Positions 12,290 to 24,354 of a DNA stretch of 64,000 nt are shown one piece after another; within the stretch, counting starts at the first letter, position 1; each line of letters opens with the position of its first letter. The notes beneath the pieces were generated by a model, which did no database searches, was not told the DNA's origin, and worked only from the letters and a program-made list of their open reading frames with translations. The DNA is from Hydractinia symbiolongicarpus (Eukaryota > Cnidaria > Hydrozoa > Anthoathecata > Hydractiniidae). The stretch is from the NCBI RefSeq assembly GCF_029227915.1, contig NC_079878.1:11098001-11162000 (forward strand), read 5' to 3'. The position numbers were made by a program, and so were the translations under genes.

Positions 12290-14725
12290 ATGCCTTCATA
12301 GCGAATGAAAAAAAATACTGAAAAATACTGTTCAAGTCAAAACACTCAAAAATTTGCTTCCCTGTACGCATGTTAAGAAAAGAAGCTAGTCGATATATCG
12401 GACTGCGTATGCGTTGCCTTGTCTGACTTGATTATAACTTGCTTCATTGTTTATATCCTTACAATCCTTTGTGACCCTCGTTTTTTTAAGCACCATCTCA
12501 TTTTGGGTTAGTTTATCCAACGTTGAAGTTCTCAAATTTTCCTACTGTTTGCTTTTGCAGTCTGGGCTGTCCGATAATGTCGAAAATCGCCCCATGTTGA
12601 AAATAAACCTTGCGTAACTTAAAGGTGCTATTTTAGACGCGACGTCGATCTTGGTTAAGGAAATTTAATAATTATAAAAACACAAACATTATAATATTTA
12701 AAGATTTTTAAGGATAATTTATTTATTACAATCAAGTAAATATATTTTGTATTTTACACTAAACATGAACTAAACTACCGGATGTGTCGAGACTGTTTTT
12801 ATTTATTTATTTCTTAATGGAAAATACTTCCTTTCTCCGTCCTAGCCTCCCATATTTTCCTCTCTTTCAAGATAACAAAAACTCCTGGTGGCGTATCGTG
12901 GCTTGATAGTTGTATACGTATTGCATGATAAATCTCCAGCTTATAGAGGAATTTCTTTATACATTTGAAATAACAGATTCGTTTAATTCATATTGTTATT
13001 ACAATAACAAAACTCTTATTATAAACTTCAATTGAACCAATTCGTTTAATCTCCGTTATTATGTCCTATTAGAGGTCTTTTGTGACAGAGCTTAACGTAC
13101 CGTGCCAACCTGTGACTATATATCTCCCTATGTTTTTCAATTATCTCCGTTAAAGAAAAATGACAGCTCATTAGATTGACATATTGCTTTTTAAAGAGAA
13201 GATTAAGACGTTATCACTGCAATGCGACAGTTTGAAACGCGACATATGCTGCAACGCGATATGTTACAACGCCACATACATACCGCAACTAACTCCTTTG
13301 AATCGCGTGTGGGCAACATACTGAAACACCATATGTATACAACGATATAAGTCTTTTTTGTGAATTGCGTGGTAAAAATACAAAGATAAGAGTAGGGCGT
13401 TAGCTAAGCATTAACGAAGCTCACTAGGTTTTTCATAGTTATTTAACCAACATCTTATTTAGCTTTTGTATTCCATTAAAATTATAAACCCGTGCAAACA
13501 CAGCAATCACACAGCTAGACAATCACTTCAGTGATAAAAATTTAGCATCTAACAAACTTTCGTTAATAGCTTTAAAAGGTTTAACCGAATTCCCTCGAAA
13601 ATTTTTTAATAGAGCTTTTAAATAGAAAAAAATTAAAGTAGAGACTGTAGGGAAATATAAACGACGAGAAATTTCACCCTGCAGTGAAAAGTGCGACTGT
13701 TTACATGGTGTTCCAATTCGGATTTATTTTCATTCTAAGATGGCCCATAAAGGGACGAAGAATCTTTTGTATTTTTGATTTTCAAGCATGCGCGTGGATC
13801 GTTAATTATACACCGCAGCATGCTAAAGTATTTACATAAAAATCTTTCACTAGTTTAAAACCTGGCTACACTCGATTTGACTAAATACTAAATTTTATGA
13901 TATGTAACCAGCTTCGTCCTCAAGGTTTTTAGCCTTTTTGTGGGAAAAACTCTTGGACAAAAGTGGATATATAACTCAAATAAAACGCCTAGCAGAATAG
14001 ACACATTCCTTTTCAGATTAAAAATACAAGAAATTAATTTAAAGTAAGTGCTCTTGTCTCTTTTTCGCTCTTTATACTTCCACAATTGTTCGTTTCCCCA
14101 GGGGACACAGGGGAGGGGGTATTAAATTTAGCGATTTTAGATGTGAGTAAATTAAATAACAGGATACCAAGTACAACACCTTTTTATATATTGATACAAA
14201 GCATTAGCCTAGGCAACGGTGACGTGAAAATAATCTAAATCACAATTTTTTATTTTAAAACCCTTTTTGACACACGCTTTATGACATTTTAAGAAGATGA
14301 CGAATATTAATGTCGACTAAAATTGAACCAACGGACTTTATGGACCGACAAATGATTTGAGGGACAAATATTTAAATAAAATAATTAACCTGTACTGTTT
14401 CTTGGCATTTTCTTAATCAATAGAGAAAAATTATGCCTGCAAGGTTTGGGCTGAGAGGTATGTCAAATACTTTCAAATTATGCTATCCCAACCATTTTCT
14501 CTCTTAGCCAACAGCTAACAAAATAAAAATATAGCCAAAGTTTTTCTGTCCCTGCTAATAATAATAGACGATCTACATTTTCAAGAAGCTCTACATAGCT
14601 ACATTACCTTTGCTTTTGTTCAACAACACACAATCTGTAAGTATAGTCGTACTACCCATTGGGAACAATGCTTCTTTAAGATAACAATAAAAATTAGCAA
14701 TGACTTTTCTTCTTGGTTAGTCTGG

Positions 14726-14760
14726 CCAAGGAGGTTTAAAAAGAACTTAAACCTCCTTGG
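14726..14760. repeat. Perfect 14-bp inverted repeat
   Basis: Arms CCAAGGAGGTTTAA and TTAAACCTCCTTGG are separated by 7 nt. There is no following T-run or gene that it would terminate. Function unknown. Confidence 0.8.
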
Positions 14761-15918
14761 TCTGACCATGATAGATAAGTAGCTACATTTTTTTGCAATT
14801 AAGATCCTTGAATTTTGTGTCTTTCCGATAAAACACAGCCCATGAACAATACGGACATCCTTTTTTTAGAAGCCACATTATATATAATATATAAAATTTG
14901 CTTATAACTAATCTCGTTTTCATATTTTTCGGTATTTTTGTGTATATTTCGCGGAACGTAAATTAGATATGAAAATAGTCAAAAGATAAAGTCAGAGTTA
15001 AAATTTTTTTTCTCATATTGTTTTTGTTTCTGTTCTCCTCTAATCGCGCTGCTCATGGAGATACCTTCATGCGCTATCATTATGAGATATTTGTCCCTAC
15101 AAGCGCTTCACTGGTACCATGCCTGTGCTTTATAAAGACCGCTTATGTCTAAATATTGGCTACTAATGTCTCTAAAGTTAGGAAAAGCTTTTGTTTAAAA
15201 TAATCTAATATATGTTAAAAAAATAAGGATGTAATGTTTTAAGTAGACAGTTTTGTCAAAAATATAAACAAAAAATATATAGGAAATTTTTTTTTATAGT
15301 TTTAACTTTTTTATGAAATATTTTGTATAGAAAAACAACAATCTAAGTAATAAAGCAACTCCAAGTTCACGATAAATCAATTTCAATTTCGTCCACAGCA
15401 TATGCAAAATCGTCCTCGCCCCTTAATCTTTTAAATTTTTGGCAATTTTTCATTCTCGTTACCCATAAATCTGTTTTTGAAAAATTGTGGTTGCTAATTT
15501 ACGTTTTTACCTTTTCTATTCTTGAAAGAATAATTTATTGCTTCTTAATTCCAGAAAATCTCAGTTAAATTAAAGAGTCATGTAATTAATTAGGCTAATT
15601 AAGCTTTGTGTAAAGTAAAAAAAAAATTGTCACAACGATCCGCAGACAAGCAAACAAAAACAAGAAAAAAAAGGCAGCAACCTTTTTTTAGAACTGCCGC
15701 GAAATAAAAATATCAATACATTTTTTCTGTTTCGAAACCCTTTTTTTAATTTTGATTTTGAAAATAGCATGCAATAAAAACGAAACAAGTTTTTTCAAAT
15801 TGACACGTGCCTAATAATGCAAGAATATGTGCCTAATTAATGCAAGAAAGCCCCTCACCACCTTCCCCGCTAAAAAACCTAAACCCCTTTTAACAAAAAC
15901 AACAGAAAGAACTTTTTT

Positions 15919-15990
15919 GGTTGTACCCATTCTCATCTTCTCTTTGAGGAGTATATCTCAAGAAGCTCTGGAAACGAGAATGGGTTGTAC
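15919..15990. mobile_element. Short foldback of the GTCCCCAG family
   Basis: Outer arms GTACCCATTCTC and GAGAATGGGTTGTAC and an inner TCTTTGAG/CTCAAGA pair make a palindromic 72-bp unit. The word GAGAATGG beside AAGCTCTGG is shared with the copy at 19506-19608. Probably a MITE remnant. Confidence 0.55.
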
Positions 15991-18070
15991 ATCTAATTAA
16001 TAACTTGGTTTTTTTAAAAATAAGGAAAAATGTCTAAGAAAAAGTTCATGGGAGCGTCTTTAACTCCCACTTACTCCTGAAGTGTTTTTAAGACGAACAC
16101 GAGTGGGATAAAATTATGATAAGTGATATCTCACACATTTCTTCATCGCTTAAAAACGCAGGTGGTCTACCGTCGCAATGGATTTTGGGATCGTTTAAAT
16201 ATTCACGCTATATTTAGGCCTTTTAATGTTATCACAGCACGATCCAATTTTTTTATTTGATATTTTTAGGGCATGGTAACAAAACGAAAATAAAAACAAA
16301 CAATGAAGCAACAACGACAACAACAACAACAACAAAAACAAAAACAAAATTATGGATAAATTAGTGGGTTATATTAAAACGTGAAATATTAAAACGTGAA
16401 AGCAACAATAAAAATAATAAAGTAAATAATTTAAATAGACGCCTTCATCAAAATTTACAGATAAAGAACCATTGTTGCCAGCGCATTCAGTTTTCTGCTG
16501 GAAATTCCTGTGTTTGGATGTGTTTAAAAAACCTAAATTTCCTAATATAATTTATTTACAATATTTTAGCACTGTTTTCACTGCTACATTACATTATCTT
16601 TAGATGGCGCTTGGAACTACTTTGCAACAATCTGGAAAATTTGGATTTGTTTTATCCACACACTTGTTACCATGATACAATGTGCTGTCGTCAGCATTAA
16701 ATCTAAAAATCAGAAGAAAAGTAACATACAGAAACTGAAGCAAAAATGCTGATCAAGCAATTTTAAATATTTAAACATTCAAATGCATTGGCGCATGAAG
16801 CTTAAAACTGATTAAGACGAAATCTTTATTTATAAAGACATTAACCCATTTCATCTTCAGCTCGATACATCAAGTCTATAAAAAAATCTTTTATATATAA
16901 GAATCATTGTTAAGAGCAAATTGAAGCCTAGGCTTCCAAGAATAAAAAGGCCAAAAAGTTTACAGGCTAGAGAATGTTATTTTCTATTACGAGCAAAATT
17001 AAATGGATATTTTTTAGCATGCCTTCCTAAAATGCGTTTGGTTCAAATATTCAACAGAGAAGTCAAACATAAACAGTACTCCTGAAGTTGTTTTTATTTT
17101 CGTTTCTCATGTCAACAAAAAAAAATATTTGCGCAATGTAAACACTCCTACTTCTGCTATTTTTGACACGTTTATTCAGACTTTCTCGAACGGTATTTTA
17201 TCTCGCAATTTTTAAAATGATAGTATAATTGCAAATCAGTAATTAATTTTATAAACGCAATTAGAATTTTGAATCAAATCTATTGCACTGCACTTGATAA
17301 AAATATTTTTAAAAAATTTAAGCTGATGGAGATAGTGTTATTATTAACACTCTCCTACGGGGGTATTTTCCTTCAATAACTTTCTTCTTTGAGTCTGCGA
17401 AAAAAAGGAGAGTGTAGTGGTTACGATAAATTCCACTTTGGTAACAATTGAGATTTAATCGAAGTAATACTGTTTTGAAGGATAAACAGAATAGTCACTC
17501 TCTGTGGAAGGTTCAAAAAATTGAACAAGTTAGGTAAGAGATTATCTACACCTTTTTTATTTTAATTTCTATTTGTATTTAATATATAATATAGTTCATA
17601 GGTTACTTTTTTAACCTTTCGAGATTTTTTCCTCAAAAAATTATTGATTAGCCCTCTTAAAGATATCTTCAAAAACGATTCAATCAAATCAAGTCTGCGT
17701 ATTTATTTTAACAGGAATTATAATATACTGGTTAAAAAACTTTAGTAATGTTATTTAGCACATATTAAACAACAAAATTTGGTTTCACTTCCCATAAAAT
17801 GGTTGAAAAGTATTTTTCTACAACTTTCAAGAACGAGTAAGAACAGGTTTTTCTGATATCAGAGTGTTTCTATTATTACACAAAAATTACGAACGCTCGA
17901 ATAACAACAAGAAACTAAAAATTGCTTCCGCAAGTGAAAGCGCATGCGCGGTCTTTCAATAATTTTTGATTTTTAAAATAGAAGTACAGTAAGGTGTAAT
18001 CGTCTTCTTCCGTAACTTAATTTATTTTTATTTTTTAGACACAACATACTTGTGTAGTTACTATTCCACA

Positions 18071-18442
18071 ATGGAAAAACAAGCCGCCATTTTGTTTGCA
18101 CTGTTACTTTTTCTCTTCGTTAATGACGTCAGCAGCAAGTTAACTCAATCCAAATGTTTCCCGCTCGAAGTTCCAGCTGAAAAAATTCGAATTGCGGGAT
18201 GCTTTGAACGCACCGTGAAAATGAACAAATGTATCGGTGCATGCCATTCTATCGATCTCTTACCTGAAAGTAGGAGCAGTCGATCTACAATGTGCAACTG
18301 CTGCCAACCGGCTGAGTTTGAAGACCTGGTTATTGATATCGGTTGTGCAACAGAAGAGGGAGTTACAAAAGTTAGTAAAGTGACTATTAAGAATCCTATA
18401 CGGTGTAGCTGTACGCCGTGTAGAAAATCGAGTTCTCCATAA
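18071..18442 (+). CDS. Secreted single-domain cystine-knot (CTCK) protein
   Basis: The ATG at 18071 gives 123 residues to the TAA at 18442. A clear signal peptide (about residues 1-22, ending near VSS) is followed by one CTCK domain with 11 cysteines: SKC, GC, CIGAC, CNCCQP, one GC, and CSCTPC close to the C-terminus. This matches the gene at 11657-12203 cysteine for cysteine. An acceptor (TTTTTTAG|AC at 18038/18039) lies 32 nt upstream of the ATG. The open frame continues upstream to that acceptor in the same phase as the paralog's exon 2, so a short coding first exon may exist, but I could not find one. The protein is probably extracellular, and its odd cysteine number suits an intermolecular disulfide. 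The nearest well-placed AATAAA is far away (18986), so the 3' end is uncertain. Confidence 0.86.
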   Translation: MEKQAAILFALLLFLFVNDVSSKLTQSKCFPLEVPAEKIRIAGCFERTVKMNKCIGACHSIDLLPESRSSRSTMCNCCQPAEFEDLVIDIGCATEEGVTKVSKVTIKNPIRCSCTPCRKSSSP

Positions 18443-19505
18443 GCAATTTGGTGGAGATATTCTCTAATATCTTATCGCATGTGTTTTATAGACGACTTGA
18501 ACCATCATCCATCCGCCCGTTTTTAAAAACAACGCCCATGGATATATACAACTATTTTAAAGACAGACGAAGATTCCTTTTAAAGATTTAATAATGTCAG
18601 GAGATGTGAAATGTTTATATTCAATGAATATGTTTGCAATTAAAGTAAAAAGAAAAAATAGAATGTTAAAATTTCTGTAGAACAGTATTAAATGGAAAAA
18701 AACGAAATTTACAATAATATTTGTAACGAAAACAGACAAATGTTTGAAAAACTTTTGAAAACAATGTTTTTTTCCTTCCCAACACGCCTCTTTGTATACG
18801 GACATTGTCCAGAGGGACACAAGAAGAGAAAGGGCAAATGAGGCATTGATAGCGCGTAGGTAAATATTGCGGCCTTTCTTTGTAACGAAAGTTAATTAGC
18901 TGAAAGTGAACATCCTTTTAATTAGAGCACTTCGACATATGACATATTCTGACATGTAACATTCCAGTCTAAAATGATCTAAATTAATAAAAGGTCAAAA
19001 TAAATTAATTTGACTTTTTGCACAAAAGTCTATTGCAGAAAAGCTAGTTTCGATTTCGTAGGCCATAAAAAGGTTTTTCCTCGGGACAGAGGTTGTAATA
19101 AAAACCGAGGAAGAATCACCCCAGCGGTCACACCCCGGTCACGCTTTGTACCAAAGCCTGTAAGAGTCTTTCACTGCTACATTTTAGTCGATGTTGCTTG
19201 CAGCGGATTTAAAACAACGTCATGTCGGCATCTCAGCGACATTTGTGTGTCGGCTGAAAGGGTTTTCAAATTAAGAAAAGGCCTTGGGATGTACTGTAAT
19301 CGAGGAAAACAAAGAAACAAACAAACATGACAGTGAAGGGTGGTTGTTTGTTTTGATACTATTTTGTCAGATTCCGCGTCATAAACAAAAATTATCTATT
19401 GGGAAATTTTTTTAACTTAAAAATATTTCTGCTCAAATTAATGTGAAGTACGATGTCATTAACTCGTCGCCATATTTGTTTACATTCTTAGACGTAAAAG
19501 TACTA

Positions 19506-19608
19506 GTCCCCAGACCCATTCTCGACGTCAGAGCTTAACCTTGAAATTAGTAGTACTACTTTCAAGGTTTTATTCTCAAAGAGCTCTGGGGACGAGAATG
19601 GCCCAGAC
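19506..19608. mobile_element. Foldback element, GTCCCCAG family
   Basis: Left arm CCCAGACCCATTCTCG pairs with right arm CGAGAATGGCCCAGAC. An inner arm AACCTTGAAA pairs with TTTCAAGGTT around an AGTAGTACT core. The GAGCTCTGGGGACGAGAATGG-like end and the AGTAGTACTACTTTC core recur in altered form at 51696-51778. No coding capacity; probably a non-autonomous DNA element. Confidence 0.65.
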
Positions 19609-20439
19609 CATATGAAATTCTATTGATTCAATTCCATGACCTAGCTTTAAAAATGTTGTAAAATGAAAACCTCGGAAAGAATTTAATCTCAACCCCTTTT
19701 TAGATTCACGTTTGGAAAAAATTAATAAACCTTGGGAAATTAAAAAAAAAATTGAGAGAAAAAATGAATTACAAATAGACTATCTTAAAGATTATCAAAT
19801 TAATAAATCTAACGCTTGTTTCTTATGACACAATTGACATATATAGAAGTTTGTAATTAAAATGTAAGCGTTCCACACAATTAATCATAATTGTGATAAT
19901 CGTGATATACCTTATTAGCGGTCGCAGTTAACAAAGTCATTAATAATTACTTTAATTGACATAGCCTGTCGTTAATCGTTTTTGTAAGGTAGTTTTGTCT
20001 GTTAACATAAAATGCTAAAGGAGCCTGGATCTGCCATACTGATGATCCTAATCTAATTCGATTAGAAATGACAGCCAACCATGGAAACCAATTTAAGTTT
20101 AAGTAGCTAAATAAATAAGTAAATCAAGCATTGTGCATTGTTCATTGTAAAATGCACTGTCATTCTGTTTTATCGTTCTTCCAATCATAACGTACGCGCC
20201 ATCTCAAAATTATAATTTATCGGCACGCGCCATATTAAACATTGGCAATTTTGTTACCAGGACTTTTAAGTTTGTTTTTATAGGTTATTTGTTTCAGTAC
20301 CTATACCGCTAGTTTTCAGGACTTCGTTGTTCTCTTAAACACTTTAGCTTTGTCACCTTAATAAAAGCTGTAATCTGTGTGGTCAGAATGATTCACTTCG
20401 AAAACATTCCCCTCTTTCCCCCTCTCCTCCGCCGGATAA

Positions 20440-20660
20440 CTTTATTACCTTCTCCTCACAAGCGGGTAAAAATACAATAAATGCCGATGCGAGAAATACG
20501 TACGACGGGAATAAATCTGAGGACGATTTTTGGACGGCCTTGACGAACGAACTGCGTAAAATGGTTTCGTCGGAGCTTTCTTATGGTCCCCCGCAAAGCA
20601 AATAATTTGCCGACTGGCGAAAACTTGTGAATATTTAAACCGGTTAACGACTAGTTAGCA
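20440..20660 (+). repeat. Dispersed element, longer copy
   Basis: Shares a diverged block (GATGCGAGAAATACGTACGAC, then AAATCTGAGGAC, later TTAACGACTAGTTAG) with 21590-21720, in the same orientation and order. About 95 bp in the middle of this copy is absent from the other. GC content is above the surroundings. Identity unknown. Confidence 0.65.
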
Positions 20661-21589
20661 TAGAATTTCTTGTACGCACGAAACACATTTCTTCGTCATG
20701 CCATTTTTTATGATTTGTTGATTTTATTTTAACAAACATTTGATTTAAATTTTTTTTTATACTTGATCTTATTTGTTTTCCAATTTTAAACTAAAACTCC
20801 TTAAACAAAGAGATATGAAAAAATAAAATTCAATTTTAAAGGAATTTCGAAGTTTAGAAAGACAGAGGAGGAAGGGGCGGAGAAAAATTTTATCCGCTAA
20901 AAATACCTGCTAAATGTGACAATTACCTCCGCCAGGCTGCCCTATTTATCTATATTTTGTCAGTTCTTGAAACAAACTGAACAGTGCCAAGCAAAAAAAG
21001 GACCCTCCTCCTTGTCTTCCTACTTTCCGTAATCATCCGAAAACTCATCATAAGTAATCACACGACAATTTTATCGATTATTTTTTCTCACCACATATAT
21101 ACCACACGCATTACTTTGTTTCTGAAAAGTTCTTTACCCGGACAGTTTAATCTGCTTACAAAAAACATTGATTGTGATGAGAAGCTGCGAGTGTTGTTCT
21201 TGTGAAAACAAAAAAGCCTATTACAATGACTAATATAAGCTAAAATTAGATTATAATTTGATGGTTCAGCAAATATTGTTAATAGTATTAAAATGACGTC
21301 ACACCACAAAGTATAACAAACTTTCATCGTCACCCCTCAAATATGGAGTTATAATCTTAACGATCAAAGGTGACGTTAAGACAGCCTTTTTAAGGACAGT
21401 AGTTATCCTGCTTGATTTCTGAGAAAATATTTCCACGTCTGTGCTTTGTTGAATTTTCTTTATTGTATAAGGATCTAGGTCAGAAAAGAGTTGGAATAAG
21501 ATCTCACAAAGTCTTTCTTTATTAATAGCCGTACTTGGTCTGTCTATTCAAAATGGCAGCCCCGCAGATTTATTTCGAACCCTCGTCTG

Positions 21590-21720
21590 AATAATTTCGT
21601 TACTTCACGTTAACAGGCGGACAAAATTCTCGAAATACGGATGCGGGAAATATGTACGACGTGCGAAAATCTGAGGACCGGCGAACCCGTGAATTATACC
21701 GCCGATTAACGATTAGTTCT
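21590..21720 (+). repeat. Dispersed element, internally deleted copy
   Basis: Carries the GATGCGGGAAATATGTACGAC, AAATCTGAGGAC and TTAACGATTAGTT words in the same order as 20440-20660 but lacks the central ~95 bp. Two copies 1.1 kb apart suggest a local duplication or a dispersed non-coding repeat. Confidence 0.6.
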
Positions 21721-22901
21721 TGTTAAACAAGAAGTGTAGTACAAGTAATGAAGGCTGTTTCCCACTTCATGAAAATTTTCTACAGATCAGAACCGAAAGA
21801 TTTTTTTTGAGTATGCGAACTTAAAATGTGAATGGAAAAAAGTTTTTTTTTAGGTGGAATCGTCTTCCTGCAAACACATGCGCAACCTCTAGTGAGAAAA
21901 TAGCATTTTTGTGGACAAATAACACAAGAAAAATCATTGCAAGAAATCCGGTTTCTCAATGCTTAGGCCGTAACAATGCCTACAGGCGAAAAAGAGTTAC
22001 GATACCCCTGCGATATCTTGCCAGCGAGATTTTATACAGTAAACGGAGCTTACAGTTTTTCTTTCTTATATTGTGCAAATTGGGAAGCGACTGGGGAGGT
22101 GCGATGCCGTGAGATTTTCTTTCCGGTACTTCCGCACCTAAGTGCTTAAGCCTGCAAGGCCGACGATTTCCATGATAAGAGTTCCATAAGTTCCATGTGT
22201 GGCTTGTAATACATTTAATACAGGTAACGTAACAAAGGTTAGTTAAAGAAAGAGGAAATAGTTGTTAAGGACGTTGCTATGCACTTATTTTGACAGTTAG
22301 TTGCGAAAGTGCTAAATCTCAATTTGACGAAAAGTATTCTTTGTCGACCAATAAATTTTGTTTTAATAATTAGCAAAAACGAAGGATTATTTTTTTTTTT
22401 CTATTTTTATTATTATTATAAGGATTGGTGCATTTTGTTTCTCATGAAAGTATAAGGAAATACCAGGTGAAAAATACTAAATGTATATACATTGGAACAG
22501 TTCTTTATCAAACATTATCCCTTGAATGCGCTAGCAAAATTTTTAAATTTGGAAATGTTTTAAATTCTACTAAGCGTATATTCAGCCCGGGTTAAAAGAA
22601 AATTTACGGCAATTTCAGCCCGGAAAAAAAATGCGGTCATAATTTTAACACTGCTAACCCGGCTGGATCTTTTTCCATATAATCGCGATTTTCTTTGAGA
22701 TACTCGAGTGAAATTCTGCTCCGCTAAATCTAAAGGTATTTTAGCCAAAAAATTCCCATGTAATTAATCCCTAAAAAGTTGATAAACAGACCACTTCAAG
22801 TTATGTACTGTAGGATGAGATGTTGTTTATTTTAGGCGATACGAAATGACTTCGTTTTGCATTTCCAAAAAAAACACAGAAGTTAGTCACAAATCCTAAA
22901 A

Positions 22902-24354
22902 ATATTCATTACTTGTCTTGAATGTATTCATTACTTGTCCTGAATGTATTCATTACTTGTCTTGAATGTATTCATTACTTGTCCTGAATGTATTCCTTAC
23001 TTGTCTTGAATGTATTCATTACTTGTCCTGAATGTATTCATTACTTGTCTTGAATGTATTCATTACTTGTCTTGAATGTATTCATTACTTGTCCTGAATG
23101 TATTCATTACTTGTCCTGAATGCATTCATTACTTGTCTTGAATGTATTCATTACTTGTCCTGAATGTATTCATTACTTGTCTTGAATGTATTCATTACTA
23201 GTTCTGAATGTATTCATTACTTGTCTTGAATGTATTCAATACTTGTCTTGAATGTATTCATTACTTGTCTTGAATGTATTCATTACTTGTCCTGAATGTA
23301 TTCATTACTTGTCTTGAATGTATTCATTACTAGTTCTGAATGTATTCATTACTTGTCTTGAATGTATTCAATACTTGTCTTGAATGTATTCATTACTTGT
23401 CTTGAATGTATTCATTACTTGTCTTGAATGTATTCATTACTTGTCCTGAATGTATTCATTACTTGTCCTGAATGCATTCATTACTTGTCCAAAATGTATT
23501 CATTACTTGTCTTGAATGTATTCATTACTTGTCTTGAATGTATTCATTACTTGTCTTGAATGTATTCATTACTTGTCTTGAATGTATTCATTACTAGTCC
23601 TGAATGTATTCATTACTTGTCTTGAATGTATTCAATACTTGTCTTGAATGTATTCATTACTTGTCTTGAATGTATTCATTACTTGTCTTGAATGTATTCA
23701 TTACTTGTCCTGAATGTATTCATTACTTGTCCTGAATGCATTCATTACTTGTCCAAAATGTATTCATTACTTGTCTTGAATGTATTCATTACTTGTCTTG
23801 AATGTATTCATTACTAGTCCTGAATGTATTCATTACTTGTCTTGAATGTATTCATTACTTGTCTTGAATGTATTCATTACTTGTCTTGAATGTATTCATT
23901 ACTTGTCTTGAATGTATTCATTACTTGTCCAAAATGTATTCATTACTTGTCTTGAATGTATTCATTACTTGTCCAAAATGTATTCATTACTTGTCTTGAA
24001 TGTATTCATTACTAGTCCTGAATGTATTCATTACTTGTCTTGAATGTATTCATTACTTGTCTTGAATGTATTCATTACTTGTCCTGAATGTATTCATTAC
24101 TTGTCCTGAATGCATTCATTACTTGTCTTGAATGTATTCATTACTTGTCTTGAATGTATTCATTACTTGTCTTAAATGTATTCATTACTTGTCTTGATTC
24201 TATTCATTACTTGTCCTAAATGTATTCATTACTTGTCTTGAGTGTATTCATTACTTGTCTTAAATGTATTTAATACTTGTTCTGAATGTATTCATTACTT
24301 ATCCTGAATGTATTCATTACTTGTCCTGACTGTATTCATTACTTATCCTGGATG
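22902..24354. repeat. 22-bp minisatellite array, about 66 copies
   Basis: Head-to-tail copies of ATTCATTACTTGTCTTGAATGT, with variants TCCTG, TCCAAA, TAGTTCTG and CAATAC, and a GCATTC change. Variant pairs recur at spacings that are whole multiples of the unit: 132 bp for TAGTTCTG (23199 and 23331) and for CAATAC (23237 and 23369), and 264 bp for TCCAAAA (23489 and 23753). This shows block duplication of 6 to 12 units. Copies are more diverged after about 24160, at the right edge. The unit contains the near-palindrome TGAATGTATTCA. The period is not a multiple of three, so the array is not coding. Confidence 0.97.

Larger units (their letters stand above)
12290..18038. other. Non-coding interval with hairpins
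   Basis: AT-rich DNA between the two plus-strand CTCK genes. Apart from the hairpin at 14726-14760, the foldback at 15919-15990 and a CAA-rich run near 16312-16350, I see no gene. The 3' end (18037-18038) is an AG acceptor that probably joins an untranslated first exon, not identified, to the exon carrying the next gene. Confidence 0.5.
18443..22901. other. Non-coding interval with repeat remnants
   Basis: No supported gene. A somewhat GC-richer patch at 19060-19270 contains an open frame and an inverted pair (TTCCTCGG and CCGAGGAA), but no protein family is recognisable. The region also holds the foldback at 19506-19608 and the two-copy element at 20440-20660 and 21590-21720. Confidence 0.5.

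Noticed and set aside
19010-19330. 106-codon frame rich in Cys and Arg, first taken for another cystine-knot exon
   Set aside because: Cysteine spacing does not fit CTCK, there is no signal peptide, and the region contains inverted repeats.
22902-24354. CRISPR-like array
   Set aside because: Units are contiguous without spacers, the period is a constant 22 bp, and the DNA is eukaryotic; it is a minisatellite.
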